Below are positions 26,348-35,894 of a DNA stretch of 64,000 nt, piece by piece. The notes under the pieces are model-generated. The model ran no database searches, was not told where the DNA came from, and saw only the letters and a program-made list of their open reading frames with translations. The DNA is from Sphingobacteriales bacterium (GTDB taxonomy: Bacteria > Bacteroidota > Bacteroidia > Sphingobacteriales > Sphingobacteriaceae). The stretch lies in contig JANXOD010000015.1 of the NCBI GenBank assembly GCA_025353765.1, positions 1-64,000 on the forward strand, given 5' to 3'. Position 1 is the first letter of the stretch. Every line of letters starts with the position of its first letter. The translations under genes and the position numbers were made by a program.

Positions 26348-27478
26348 ATGAAGTTTAAATTAGAAGTTACAGATACTCTTACAAAAGCCCGTGCCGGTGA
26401 AATTACCACCGATCATGGAATTATAAAAACACCTATTTTCATGCCTGTAGGTACTGCAGGAACTGTTAAAGCAGTACATCAGCGAGAATTGGCAGATGAT
26501 ATTCAGGCTCAAATTATTTTAGGAAATACCTATCATCTATACTTGCGTCCCGGATTAAACACCTTAGAACTTGCAGGCGGATTGCATAAATTTAATGGTT
26601 GGGATAAACCGCTTTTAACTGATAGCGGAGGATACCAGGTTTACTCACTTTCTGAAGTGCGTAAAATAAAAGAAGAAGGAGTAACCTTCCGCTCACATAT
26701 TGATGGGTCTAAACATTTATTTACACCCGAAAATGTAATGGATACTCAGCGTACTATCGGAGCTGATATTATTATGGCTTTTGATGAGTGTACACCCTAT
26801 CCTTGTGAATATGGTTATGCCCGTCGTTCATTAGATATGACCCACAGATGGTTAAAGCGTTGTTGCGATCGCTTTGATCATACCGAACCCAAGTATGGGC
26901 ATTCTCAAACTCTTTTTCCGATTGTACAAGGCTCCGTATATAAAGATCTGCGTAAGCAATCGGCAGAAATAATTGCATCATTTGAACGTGAAGGCAATGC
27001 CATTGGCGGTCTTTCTGTAGGTGAACCGGATGATGAAATGTATGCAATGACGGATTTAGTTTGCGATATTTTACCGAAAGATAAACCACGTTATTTAATG
27101 GGTGTCGGAACTCCGATAAATCTCCTGGAAAATATTGCCTTAGGCATTGATATGTTTGATTGTGTAATGCCTACCAGAAATGCAAGAAACGGGATGTTGT
27201 TTACAAAAAATGGCATTATCAATATTCGCAATGAAAAATGGAAAAACGATTTTTCTGCGGTTGATGAAGACAGTGATCTTTTTGCGGATAAAAACTACTC
27301 TAAAGCGTATCTTAGACATTTAATGCATTCTAAAGAAATACTTGGATCTCAAATAGCTACGTTACACAATTTGCATTTTTACCTCTGGCTGGTAAATGAG
27401 GCAAGGGAAAAGATTATTTCCGGTGAATTTTACGAATGGAAAAATAAAAAGGTGAAGCAATTGGCGCAACGCTTATAA
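26348..27478 (+). CDS. tgt: Queuine tRNA-ribosyltransferase
   Basis: A 376-residue tRNA-guanine transglycosylase that exchanges G34 for preQ1 in Asp, Asn, His and Tyr tRNAs. Motifs include TPIFMPVGTAGTVKAV, LTDSGGYQVYSLS, IMAFDECTPYP, FPIVQGSVYKDLR, IGGLSVGEP and DMFDCVMPTRNARNGM with the second aspartate. The zinc site usual in bacterial enzymes (CxCx2C before YSxAYLRHL) is not present: the segment reads DSDLFADKNYSKAYLRHL. The gene leads an apparent operon with an LPS-transport permease two bases downstream. Confidence 0.93.
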   Translation: MKFKLEVTDTLTKARAGEITTDHGIIKTPIFMPVGTAGTVKAVHQRELADDIQAQIILGNTYHLYLRPGLNTLELAGGLHKFNGWDKPLLTDSGGYQVYSLSEVRKIKEEGVTFRSHIDGSKHLFTPENVMDTQRTIGADIIMAFDECTPYPCEYGYARRSLDMTHRWLKRCCDRFDHTEPKYGHSQTLFPIVQGSVYKDLRKQSAEIIASFEREGNAIGGLSVGEPDDEMYAMTDLVCDILPKDKPRYLMGVGTPINLLENIALGIDMFDCVMPTRNARNGMLFTKNGIINIRNEKWKNDFSAVDEDSDLFADKNYSKAYLRHLMHSKEILGSQIATLHNLHFYLWLVNEAREKIISGEFYEWKNKKVKQLAQRL

Positions 27479-27479
27479 A

Positions 27480-28559
27480 ATGATAAAAATAATAGACTGG
27501 TACATTATTAAAAAATACCTGGGCACCTTTATCTTCACCCTCGGTATTTTCACCATCATTATTGTGATTTTTGATATATCAGAAAAACTGGATGATTTTA
27601 TAAAGCATGATGCACCGCTAAGTAAGATCATATTTAATTATTATGCCGGATTCATACCTTTCTATCTCAATTTTTTATCTCCTCTAATCAATTTCATAGC
27701 GGTTATCTTCTTTACCGCAAAAATGGCCGATCAAACGGAGATTGTTCCCATATTAAGTGGGGGAGTAAGTTTTAAACGATTTTTATGGCCTTATTTTATA
27801 GCATCATTTATCATATTCTTTGTTACGTTAGTTTTTAACCTTTTCATTATTCCCGAAACAAACAGGCTTAAAATTGATTTTGAAAATGTGTATGTAAGTC
27901 CTAAAACAGATAATTCAAAGATGGAGACACATATGCAAATAGACAAGGACAGCTATGTGTATATTAAAAGTTTTGACAATAATCAAAAGATTGGTCATGG
28001 ATTTTCATTGGAGAAATTTAATGGTGATGAATTAAAAGAAAAATTGGTTGCCGAAAGTATTGTATGGGATTCATTAAAAAGGAAATGGTCTGTTGAAAAT
28101 TATTCTATTCGGAAGATTGACGACCTTAAAGAAAGTATGATTTATGGCACTCATAAAGATATTGCTTTAGATATGCGCCCTCAAGATTTTGAAGTATATG
28201 ATAATATTTACGAGGCGATGAATATGTCTGAATTAAATGTGCGTATTCAAAAAGAGGAAATACGAGGAACAGGTATTATGGTAAACCTGGAGTTAGAAAA
28301 ATACAAGCGTTTTGTATATCCTTTTGCATCATTTGTACTTACGCTGATGGGAGTTTCTCTGGCATCCCGTAAGGTACGAGGAGGTGTTGGTCTGCCTTTG
28401 GGTATTGGCATATTTTTGAGTTTTACCTACATTTTGTTTATACAGTTTTCTACTATGTTTGCTCTAAAAGGTGGCTTACCACCAATTATTGCGGTATTGA
28501 TTCCTAACTTAATATTTGGGGCACTCGGAATTTATTTACTGATTAAGGCACCTAAATAA
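27480..28559 (+). CDS. LptF/LptG family permease
   Basis: A 359-residue inner-membrane protein of the YjgP/YjgQ family, the transmembrane half of the Lpt transporter that extracts lipopolysaccharide for transport to the outer membrane. Three N-terminal spans (from KKYLGTFIFTLGIFTIIIVI), a large periplasmic beta-jellyroll part (residues about 125-265) and three C-terminal spans (FVYPFASFVLTLMGVSLASR to the end) match the family. It starts two bases after tgt, so translation is coupled. Whether it is the F or G partner cannot be decided from this gene alone. Confidence 0.88.
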   Translation: MIKIIDWYIIKKYLGTFIFTLGIFTIIIVIFDISEKLDDFIKHDAPLSKIIFNYYAGFIPFYLNFLSPLINFIAVIFFTAKMADQTEIVPILSGGVSFKRFLWPYFIASFIIFFVTLVFNLFIIPETNRLKIDFENVYVSPKTDNSKMETHMQIDKDSYVYIKSFDNNQKIGHGFSLEKFNGDELKEKLVAESIVWDSLKRKWSVENYSIRKIDDLKESMIYGTHKDIALDMRPQDFEVYDNIYEAMNMSELNVRIQKEEIRGTGIMVNLELEKYKRFVYPFASFVLTLMGVSLASRKVRGGVGLPLGIGIFLSFTYILFIQFSTMFALKGGLPPIIAVLIPNLIFGALGIYLLIKAPK

Positions 28560-28566
28560 TAGTCGT

Positions 28567-29496
28567 ATGCCTCTAATTAAAAAGTCGGCTCTTAATCAAA
28601 ATCTTATTATTTTACACTTCACGGTACTTGTTTGGGGGTTTACAGGTGTTTTAGGAGCGTTAATATCTATATCTGCAGCCTATTTAGTTTGGTACCGGGT
28701 TTTAATTGCGTTTATAACTTTGTTTCTATATTTCAAATTTACCAAAACAGATTTTAAAGTTAACCTGCAAATATTTTTAAAGCTTTTTTTTACAGGAGCA
28801 ATTGTTGGTGCACATTGGATATTATTTTTTCAATCTATAAAATCATCCACTGTTTCGGTAGCATTAGTTTGTTTGTCATCCTTAACCCTATTCACTGCAA
28901 TTCTAGAACCTCTGTTAAAGCAGCAAAAAATCTCTAAACTGGAAATACTTACCGGGTTTATGATTATTTGTGGTATCTATATGATATTTAAATTTGAATC
29001 GCAATATACTTATGGAATCATTTGCGGTTTATGCAGTGCTTTATGTGCAAGCTTGTTTTCCATCATTAATTCCAAGCAAGTAAAAAACAGGGCTGCACCA
29101 GTCATCGCATTTTATGAACTGATAGGAGCCTGGGTTTGGATATCTGCTTTTATTTTATTTACAGATGGATTTACAACAGCATCCATGGCTTTAAGCCTTG
29201 CAGATCTGTTATATTTAATTTTACTCGGCACGTTTTGTACCTCTGTAGCATACGTGGCCGGCGTTTCTGTGATGAAGGAACTCACAGCCTTTCGAGTAGC
29301 TTTAATCACGAATCTGGAACCTGTATATGGCGTTATTTTAGCCTTCATGTTCTTTGGTAAAAAAGAACAGATGACTACCGGATTTTATGTTGGTGCAGCA
29401 TTGGTTTTAAGCACCATCTTTTTATATCCCTTTGTTAAAAATCACATTGAAAAGCGAAAATTGAGCAGGCAAGCACCACTCAATACCTTACACTAA
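28567..29496 (+). CDS. EamA/DMT-family transporter
   Basis: A 309-residue protein with about ten membrane spans arranged as two EamA repeats (residues about 13-140 and 150-290). Recognisable segments are FTVLVWGFTGVLGA, GAHWILFFQSIKSSTVSVAL, and in the second repeat AFRVALITNLEPVYGVILAF with FFGKKE. Such carriers usually export or import amino acids or other small metabolites; substrate unknown. It is seven bases after the LptF/G gene and converges, with a four-base overlap, on the sorting-domain gene. Confidence 0.85.
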   Translation: MPLIKKSALNQNLIILHFTVLVWGFTGVLGALISISAAYLVWYRVLIAFITLFLYFKFTKTDFKVNLQIFLKLFFTGAIVGAHWILFFQSIKSSTVSVALVCLSSLTLFTAILEPLLKQQKISKLEILTGFMIICGIYMIFKFESQYTYGIICGLCSALCASLFSIINSKQVKNRAAPVIAFYELIGAWVWISAFILFTDGFTTASMALSLADLLYLILLGTFCTSVAYVAGVSVMKELTAFRVALITNLEPVYGVILAFMFFGKKEQMTTGFYVGAALVLSTIFLYPFVKNHIEKRKLSRQAPLNTLH

Positions 29497-29966
29497 TTTT
29501 TCATCACTACAGATATCTTTTGCATTTCATTATATTCCAGCAAACAGCGATACACTCCGGGTTTGGTCTCATTCTCTTTCTCATCCCGCCCATCCCAAAG
29601 CACAGACTGGTTTCCCGATCTACCACTTCCTTCCAGAACTTTAACTACCTGACCATTGATATCCAGAATTTTTATATTTACGCATCCCTCCCGAGGGGTA
29701 TTATAATTGATGCTGATCTCCTTATCGAACGGATTGGGATAAGCCGGAGAAACCTGAAGCCCTTCTTCCGGCCGTTTGCCCTTCAAACTCATCATATTCA
29801 CCTTAACGGCCCGAACTCCCTTCACATAGATCTCATCGGGGCTGTCGGATTTACTGCTCACTATATTTCTGCCAGTCTGACCTTCTTCCCGTTGTTGGGC
29901 AGATGCCATATTTATTGTCAGCATTACCAGTATTCCTAAAATGAGGTATTTGTTTATCGGTTTCAT
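29493..29966 (-). CDS. Secreted stand-alone T9SS sorting-domain-like protein
   Basis: A 157-residue protein made of a signal peptide (to about residue 23, ASAQ), a 45-residue spacer, and a FlgD-Ig/type-A sorting-domain-like fold from residue 75: VSPAYPNPFDKEISINY, VNIKILDINGQVVKVL, SVLWDGRDEKENETKPGVYR, and a final ISVVMKN. There is no separate cargo domain. It starts 52 bases after the stop of the M4 peptidase gene on the same strand, and that peptidase has no sorting domain of its own. An operon is likely; whether the two proteins work together is an open inference. Confidence 0.8.
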   Translation of the reverse strand: MKPINKYLILGILVMLTINMASAQQREEGQTGRNIVSSKSDSPDEIYVKGVRAVKVNMMSLKGKRPEEGLQVSPAYPNPFDKEISINYNTPREGCVNIKILDINGQVVKVLEGSGRSGNQSVLWDGRDEKENETKPGVYRCLLEYNEMQKISVVMKN

Positions 29967-30017
29967 GATTTTTCTTTTTTGTTATTTTATCGTTTATCTA
30001 AACTTCGATTTGATTCT

Positions 30018-33000
30018 TTATGGAACAGTCACTGTAAAGGTGTTCAAATCATATAGCTTAGTGTTGAGTTGAGGATGCTGGGAAGAAACAGTTCCGTCTA
30101 CATCCATATTCATTAATGTCTGATTACAGGCCGAGGGTCCTTTTGTTTTCGTTTTAATCGTATAATTACCTGAGGGTAAGTTTCCTTTCAAAACCCAGCC
30201 AATTACCGTTATATTACTCCACACATCTACATCATCTACTTTCTTATTAAAGGTATTCATATAATCATCATCCCAACCAAATACGTAGAGATCCACAGGT
30301 ACTACAGGTGGCAGTCCGGTTGAAACTTCAATAACTTCCTGTATAATTTGTTCCCCATACCACTTTGTAAAAGGGTCCTGAGACTCCCCTGCGCTGCAAT
30401 GCCAGGTCAGGGTAATGGTATGGGCTTTAGCAGATGGTGATGCTATAGTTGTAAAAGTGCTAATAGATGTATATGGCTGATCATTTAGGTATGTCCCATC
30501 TTTCTGTTGAGGTACAATATATAGCTGATAAGGTGTACCCTCTTTTAAAGTTAAAGGAAGAGTGAATGACACAGACTGGGGGCCAGGATTCTTTATATCA
30601 ATATCACTGCCTCCGTATGCAAACCCATTAGCCACGAGGTCTTTCAGCGATATTCTGAATCTACCCCCTGGAAGAACATTAGTATTGCTAAAGTTAATTG
30701 TTACATTCTCTGTTGGTATATCCAGAGCACCATCCGGAGGATATACCAACGTTGTTTTTCCGAATGAAAACGTAGCTGATCCTACTTCGCTGGTTGCTCC
30801 TTGTAAATTATCTTTAAACGAGGTAACCCGCCATTCAAAACCACTATTAACCGGTGGTACTTTAATATCCTGGCTAACATCACCAGATTTATTCCACTCG
30901 ATAAACTGCTCTGTATGAAAACTTGCATTAACAAAACTAGGGCTTGCAATTTCCACATAATATTTGGTGGCATAAGGCACAGCATGAAATTTGAAAGTTA
31001 CTGTTCCCTCAGAAGGTACCGTTTCATTCTTAATAGGTGAAATCAATTCAGGTCTAGTGGATGCTCCCCATTGAATATAAAGAGGGTAACTTCCATTAGC
31101 CATGATACCCGGCTTTCCTGTTACACCGGGTAATCCTGTAAGTGGGGGTGCTTGTGGGATAAATTCATAATAGCAATTTTGTATATCCTCTCTTGGTATA
31201 ATCGTATTATTAAAGGGGATATTAAATGTGGTAGCCATATTTAAAGGTGCATTAAGAAGGCCATTAAGAATTCCATCGCTAGGAATAGCGATCGAAGGAG
31301 AAATTAGCTGTTTATTAGCATTTAATACATTAAAAGCACACTTGAATGAATTTAAGGTTTTTAAACCTGGAATAGGAATCTCACCAGGAGGAGCAAACGG
31401 ATAAACATCTTCTTGTTCTAATGAACCTGAAGCAGGAATTTCTGTAATAAATGTTGTTGCTTCAGACTGTTTGCCCTGATTTTTTGGGTCGCCGATTACA
31501 GGCGGTTTATCCATACTGGCATACCATTTTACAGTATACTTTTTTCCGGCATCTAACATAAGCTTTGGATCTGTAAAGGTCTGTACTACGTTAGGATCAA
31601 GATTAGGGTTGATGGGAATATCCGAAGTATAGTCTAATTGTTTGTTTCCATCAAATATTAAAGCGTAGTATTTGATATTGGCGTTAGAACTAGGTGGAGG
31701 TGGCGGAAATCCTTTATAAAGCAATTGAGCTCCTCCCCAAGGATAGGCCTTCTCTACATTTAAACCCACTACCTGGCGGGAATCTGTAGTAAAAGAGCGC
31801 ACATTATCACCCGAGGCTAGTTTTGTCTTCCATAAATCACAGGCTACAGGTTGTTGGGAGGGAGGACAATTTATATCCGTTGCTATGAAACTCCAATAAC
31901 AGGTAGTACCGGGTGGCAAAATAAGGTCCCTTATCACCATGTACAGTTTTCCACCTATCATCTCTGTATCATTAGGATTTATTAGTATTTTAGTAGTGAT
32001 AGTACCTGCGGTTAAAGCTTTATCAGTAGCAATTTTGAAAGCACCTTGATTTATATTAGGACTAATCTCTATTTTTAAATCAGTCATCCAAGGGTTAACA
32101 TCCTTAGCTCCATCCGCAGGGATAGAGCTAAGCATTTGGGAAGAAGATAAGCCAACGCCCACCCCATTCCAGGCATCTGCTACCGAGGCCCTTTCTATTG
32201 ATTCAAACCCATATAGTTTTTCAGCAGCTTGTAAAGTAGCATTTCTGGCATTCATAAAAGTGGGTGTGCTACTTTGAGCTGCATTTTTTAATTCTACAAA
32301 TAAAGTTTTAAAAAATATGGCAGTTGCAGCTTGCCTACCTATCCCTACAATATTATAGCTCCCTTTTGTACCATCATCATCAATATTTCCCTTCCCACCT
32401 GTTACAAGTAAATAAAACCAATGATTCATGACTCCATCATTAGTATGGGCGGGAATAATACCACAGGTGTTATCATAATTTACCCCTTTATATGTACTGG
32501 GCTGGCCATATAATTTGGGAAATGAAAAATCTCGCAAAGGAGTACCTATTCCTTGGTCAGCTCCAAAGGACCAATCATCAGTTCCTGTTACATTATTCCT
32601 GATAAGAACTCCCATAATATCAGAACAAGATTCTTCAATTGCACGAGATTCGTGAGAAGGATCATTAGGTTGGGCGCAAAAAGGAGCAGCACCTACTTGC
32701 CTTTGAAATATAGCATGGGTTAACTCATGTCCAATAAGATCCAAACTAGCCCCCGGATTTTGTGTAGCAGAAATAGTATTTGAAAATAAAAATCTTTCAG
32801 GTAAGGCGAGATACTGAGATACGCCCATTCCATTACCAGCTAACACGACATTTAAGTTTATGGCTGCTGTACCAATGCCATCAATACCATACCAAGTTTG
32901 GCCCGGAAAGGTTGAAGTGAAATTATCAGCTATATACGTTAATGCACGTTGAGCCCCCCATAGTAAACCTGCAGCAACTTTACTATCAGTAGCAGAACTT

Positions 33001-33290
33001 CCTTGAGCTAGGTAAGGACCATTACCTGCATTACTTAAATCACTGAAAGGAAACTGGCCCCCAATAACATTTGGTGCATAATACACAGTCATATCAGGGT
33101 AGTGTCCTGAACCAGAAAGGCTTTTGTCTACCTTTAGGTAAAATTGGGTGGGACTGGTTTTAGTAACCAGAATAGGCTGGCTTTTATTATAATAGGTAGC
33201 AATAGTGTGATTTTCATTTACTTGTGCAAATGCAGATATTTGAAGACCCCAGAATATAAGCAGTAGCCCAAAGTGTAAAATTCTATTCAT
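30018..33290 (-). CDS. Secreted M4-family metallopeptidase with multi-Ig tail
   Basis: A 1090-residue protein with a signal peptide ending FAQ at residue 23. The thermolysin-like domain (residues about 60-385) has GHELTHAIF with zinc ligands H188 and H192, third ligand E220 in EESCSDIMG, and AHTNDGVMNHW carrying the proton-donor histidine, so it should be active. It lacks a typical FTP/PepSY propeptide. The remaining 700 residues are beta-rich Ig/fibronectin-like modules (YPPDGALDIPTENV and similar). No C-terminal sorting motif is seen; the protein ends TFTVTVP. It is paralogous to the gene at 1-2839 and is followed by the sorting-domain gene. Confidence 0.88.
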   Translation of the reverse strand: MNRILHFGLLLIFWGLQISAFAQVNENHTIATYYNKSQPILVTKTSPTQFYLKVDKSLSGSGHYPDMTVYYAPNVIGGQFPFSDLSNAGNGPYLAQGSSATDSKVAAGLLWGAQRALTYIADNFTSTFPGQTWYGIDGIGTAAINLNVVLAGNGMGVSQYLALPERFLFSNTISATQNPGASLDLIGHELTHAIFQRQVGAAPFCAQPNDPSHESRAIEESCSDIMGVLIRNNVTGTDDWSFGADQGIGTPLRDFSFPKLYGQPSTYKGVNYDNTCGIIPAHTNDGVMNHWFYLLVTGGKGNIDDDGTKGSYNIVGIGRQAATAIFFKTLFVELKNAAQSSTPTFMNARNATLQAAEKLYGFESIERASVADAWNGVGVGLSSSQMLSSIPADGAKDVNPWMTDLKIEISPNINQGAFKIATDKALTAGTITTKILINPNDTEMIGGKLYMVIRDLILPPGTTCYWSFIATDINCPPSQQPVACDLWKTKLASGDNVRSFTTDSRQVVGLNVEKAYPWGGAQLLYKGFPPPPPSSNANIKYYALIFDGNKQLDYTSDIPINPNLDPNVVQTFTDPKLMLDAGKKYTVKWYASMDKPPVIGDPKNQGKQSEATTFITEIPASGSLEQEDVYPFAPPGEIPIPGLKTLNSFKCAFNVLNANKQLISPSIAIPSDGILNGLLNAPLNMATTFNIPFNNTIIPREDIQNCYYEFIPQAPPLTGLPGVTGKPGIMANGSYPLYIQWGASTRPELISPIKNETVPSEGTVTFKFHAVPYATKYYVEIASPSFVNASFHTEQFIEWNKSGDVSQDIKVPPVNSGFEWRVTSFKDNLQGATSEVGSATFSFGKTTLVYPPDGALDIPTENVTINFSNTNVLPGGRFRISLKDLVANGFAYGGSDIDIKNPGPQSVSFTLPLTLKEGTPYQLYIVPQQKDGTYLNDQPYTSISTFTTIASPSAKAHTITLTWHCSAGESQDPFTKWYGEQIIQEVIEVSTGLPPVVPVDLYVFGWDDDYMNTFNKKVDDVDVWSNITVIGWVLKGNLPSGNYTIKTKTKGPSACNQTLMNMDVDGTVSSQHPQLNTKLYDLNTFTVTVP

Positions 33291-33666
33291 TTTAGTTTAT
33301 GTTAAAGAAATTCCCTTTTTTGTATAAAAAATAACGATATATTAATTGTTAATCTATTCGATAATTTAATTATACTAATTGATTAAATTAAGAAGTTAAT
33401 ATTGTTTACTTAAGAGTAATACAAAATTAATTAACTCCAATAATACGTTATTAAAATCATATATATGGGGTTTATTAAAATAATCAATGAAATTGTTAGA
33501 TAGACTTTTAATATTAATTTAAAAGAAATTTTATAGACGAATCATGCCTGAAGAGATAGAGTTTTGAAGAATTACCGCAACCTAGCCTAAGCAAGTTTTT
33601 TAAATCAATACCCAATCACAATTCTTAAATTGCAGGCTTTAAGTATTCATCCTTTAACAATACATC
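33291..33666. other. Gene-free divergent promoter region
   Basis: This 376-base AT-rich stretch separates the divergent M4 peptidase and UbiD genes and must hold both promoters. I see no perfect TAnnTTTG near either start, no open frame of note and no clear hairpin with a T-run. Confidence 0.5.
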
Positions 33667-35505
33667 ATGGCTTATAAAAATTTAGCAGAATGTGTTTCAG
33701 ATTTGGAAAAGCATGGCCATTTAATTCGTATTAAAGAGGAGGTTGATCCTTATTTAGAAGCGGCAGCCATTCATCTGCGAGTTTTTGAAAATGAAGGTCC
33801 GGCTCTTTTATTTGAAAATATAAAAGGAAGTAAATTTCCTGCGGTATCTAATTTATTCGGGACATTAGATCGTTCTAAATTTATGTTCAGAGATACGCTG
33901 GATAAAATTAAAACTTTGGTGGAGTTAAAGTCAGATCCGTTAAAGGCCTTGAGAAATCCCTTCAAATATGCTCATGTAGGCTTAACTGCTTTATCAGCTT
34001 TGCCATTAAAATCTGGTTTTAATGCACCTATTAAATTTGCTAAGGCAAAAATTAGTGATCTTCCTCAAATCGTTAACTGGCCAATGGATGGTGGGCCGTT
34101 TGTAACGATGCCCCAGGTTTATACAGAAGACAGCGATAAACCGGGCATTATGAATGCTAATTTAGGCATGTATCGCATTCAATTAAGTGGGAATGATTAT
34201 ATCCAAAATGAAGAAATAGGCTTGCATTACCAGTTACATCGCGGTATAGGAGTACATCAAACTAAAGCCAATGCGAAAGGCCAGCCGGTTAAGGTTAGTA
34301 TTTTTGTAGGTGGACCTCCATCGCATCCTTTAGCAGCTGTAATGCCTTTGCCGGAAGGATTATCAGAAATGACTTTTGCAGGAGCTTTAAACAATAGACG
34401 TTTCCGTTATTTTTATGATAAGGAAGGATTTTGTATTTCATCTGATGCAGATTTTGTAATTACAGGTACAGTAGAACCGCATCAAAATAAGATGGAAGGC
34501 CCTTTCGGGGATCATTTGGGCTATTATAGTTTGCAACACCTATTCCCATTGATGAAAGTGCATAACGTCTATCATCGTAAAAACGCCATTTGGTCGTTTA
34601 CTGTAGTTGGCCGCCCCCCCCAGGAAGATACTAGCTTCGGAGCTTTAATTCATGAAATTACCGGTTCTGCTATTCCTAAAGAGATTTCCGGTTTGCATGC
34701 CGTAAATGCAGTTGATGCCGCGGGTGTACATCCTTTATTATTTGCCATTGGAAGTGAACGTTATACGCCTTATCTTAAAGAACGTAAGCCACAGGAAATT
34801 TTAACTATTGCCAATCATATTTTAGGGAAAAGTCAGTTAAGCCTTGCCAAATATTTGTTTATATGTGCTAAAGAAGATAATCCCACCTTAGATATTTATG
34901 ATATAGGGAAGTTTATGCAGCATGTTCTGGAGCGTATAGATTTAGGTCGCGATCTGCATTTTTATACCAAAACTACTATTGATACACTAGATTATAGTGG
35001 TACAGATATTAATGCAGGCTCTAAAGTGGTGATAGCCGTTGCCGGCGATAAAAAAAGAGATCTTTTAACTGAATTGCCTGCTTCATTTACATTACCACGC
35101 CCTTTTAATAAGTATAAAATGGTTATGCCCGGAATTTTAGCAGTGGAAGCGCCTAAGTATATTAATCCGGAAGAAACACAGCAAGAAATTTTTATATTAA
35201 ATGAGGCTTTGAAGGATAGAGACTTGAGTAAATTGCCTCTGATGATCTTATGTGATGATGCCGGTTTTTTAGCCGAAACCATCAATAATTTTGTATGGGT
35301 AACTTTTACCCGCAGCAATCCATCTCATGATATTTATGGAATAAACAGTTACATAGAAAATAAGCACTGGGCTTGTAAAGGTCCTTTAATTATTGATGCA
35401 CGAATCAAACCTCATCATGCCCCGCTATTAGTTAAAGATCCTCAAGTGGAGAAACGGGTAGATCAATTAGGTGTTAAAGGTGGGGCTTTGTATGGGATAA
35501 TTTAA
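33667..35505 (+). CDS. UbiD-family decarboxylase
   Basis: A 612-residue prenylated-FMN-dependent decarboxylase of the UbiD family. The start AYKNLAECVSDLEKHGHLIR and the active-site segment KMEGPFGDHLGYYS, with its conserved glutamate and aspartate, are diagnostic, as are GGPPSHPLAA and GRPPQEDTSFG. In Bacteroidota these long UbiD proteins are usually taken to decarboxylate a quinone precursor (ubiquinone- or menaquinone-type), but other aromatic acids are possible. No ubiX-like flavin prenyltransferase is in the window. The GRPPQED motif is encoded across a run of eight C at 34614-34621. Confidence 0.88.
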   Translation: MAYKNLAECVSDLEKHGHLIRIKEEVDPYLEAAAIHLRVFENEGPALLFENIKGSKFPAVSNLFGTLDRSKFMFRDTLDKIKTLVELKSDPLKALRNPFKYAHVGLTALSALPLKSGFNAPIKFAKAKISDLPQIVNWPMDGGPFVTMPQVYTEDSDKPGIMNANLGMYRIQLSGNDYIQNEEIGLHYQLHRGIGVHQTKANAKGQPVKVSIFVGGPPSHPLAAVMPLPEGLSEMTFAGALNNRRFRYFYDKEGFCISSDADFVITGTVEPHQNKMEGPFGDHLGYYSLQHLFPLMKVHNVYHRKNAIWSFTVVGRPPQEDTSFGALIHEITGSAIPKEISGLHAVNAVDAAGVHPLLFAIGSERYTPYLKERKPQEILTIANHILGKSQLSLAKYLFICAKEDNPTLDIYDIGKFMQHVLERIDLGRDLHFYTKTTIDTLDYSGTDINAGSKVVIAVAGDKKRDLLTELPASFTLPRPFNKYKMVMPGILAVEAPKYINPEETQQEIFILNEALKDRDLSKLPLMILCDDAGFLAETINNFVWVTFTRSNPSHDIYGINSYIENKHWACKGPLIIDARIKPHHAPLLVKDPQVEKRVDQLGVKGGALYGII

Positions 35506-35524
35506 TGCCAATTTTAGAGATTAA

Positions 35525-35869
35525 CTATTTCAAAAACTCACCATCTATGATTAATAATTTCACACCATTTGTAGATGAAGTTTTGTGTGAGCTTAAATTA
35601 TCTGATACCTGATAAGACATTCCCGCACTTAATTTGTGTAAAGAACCATCGGCTAATTCCGTAATCATTTCGCCTTTCAAACAATAAATGATATGGCCTT
35701 TTTGACACCAATGATCTGCTTTGTAATTTTCAGAATAGTCGACACGTCTTATTCTTAAATTGCCAAAATTAAGCGTTCTCCAATAAGCAGTTCCTGTTTC
35801 TCCGCAATGTTCAGTTATGGATATATTTTCCCAATCTGTTGTTTGAAAGGGAATATCATTAGCAGCCAT
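35525..35869 (-). CDS. DHCW-motif cupin-fold protein
   Basis: A 114-residue single-domain cupin. The segment ADHWCQKGHIIYCLKGEM matches the signature of the small family named after its DHxC/W motif, with histidines and glutamate placed to bind a metal. The enzymatic role of the family is not established. It is convergent with the UbiD gene and followed (upstream in reading order) by a TauE-like gene 25 bases away on the same strand. Confidence 0.8.
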   Translation of the reverse strand: MAANDIPFQTTDWENISITEHCGETGTAYWRTLNFGNLRIRRVDYSENYKADHWCQKGHIIYCLKGEMITELADGSLHKLSAGMSYQVSDNLSSHKTSSTNGVKLLIIDGEFLK

Positions 35870-35894
35870 TATAATAAGCGTTAGTTAGCTTTAC

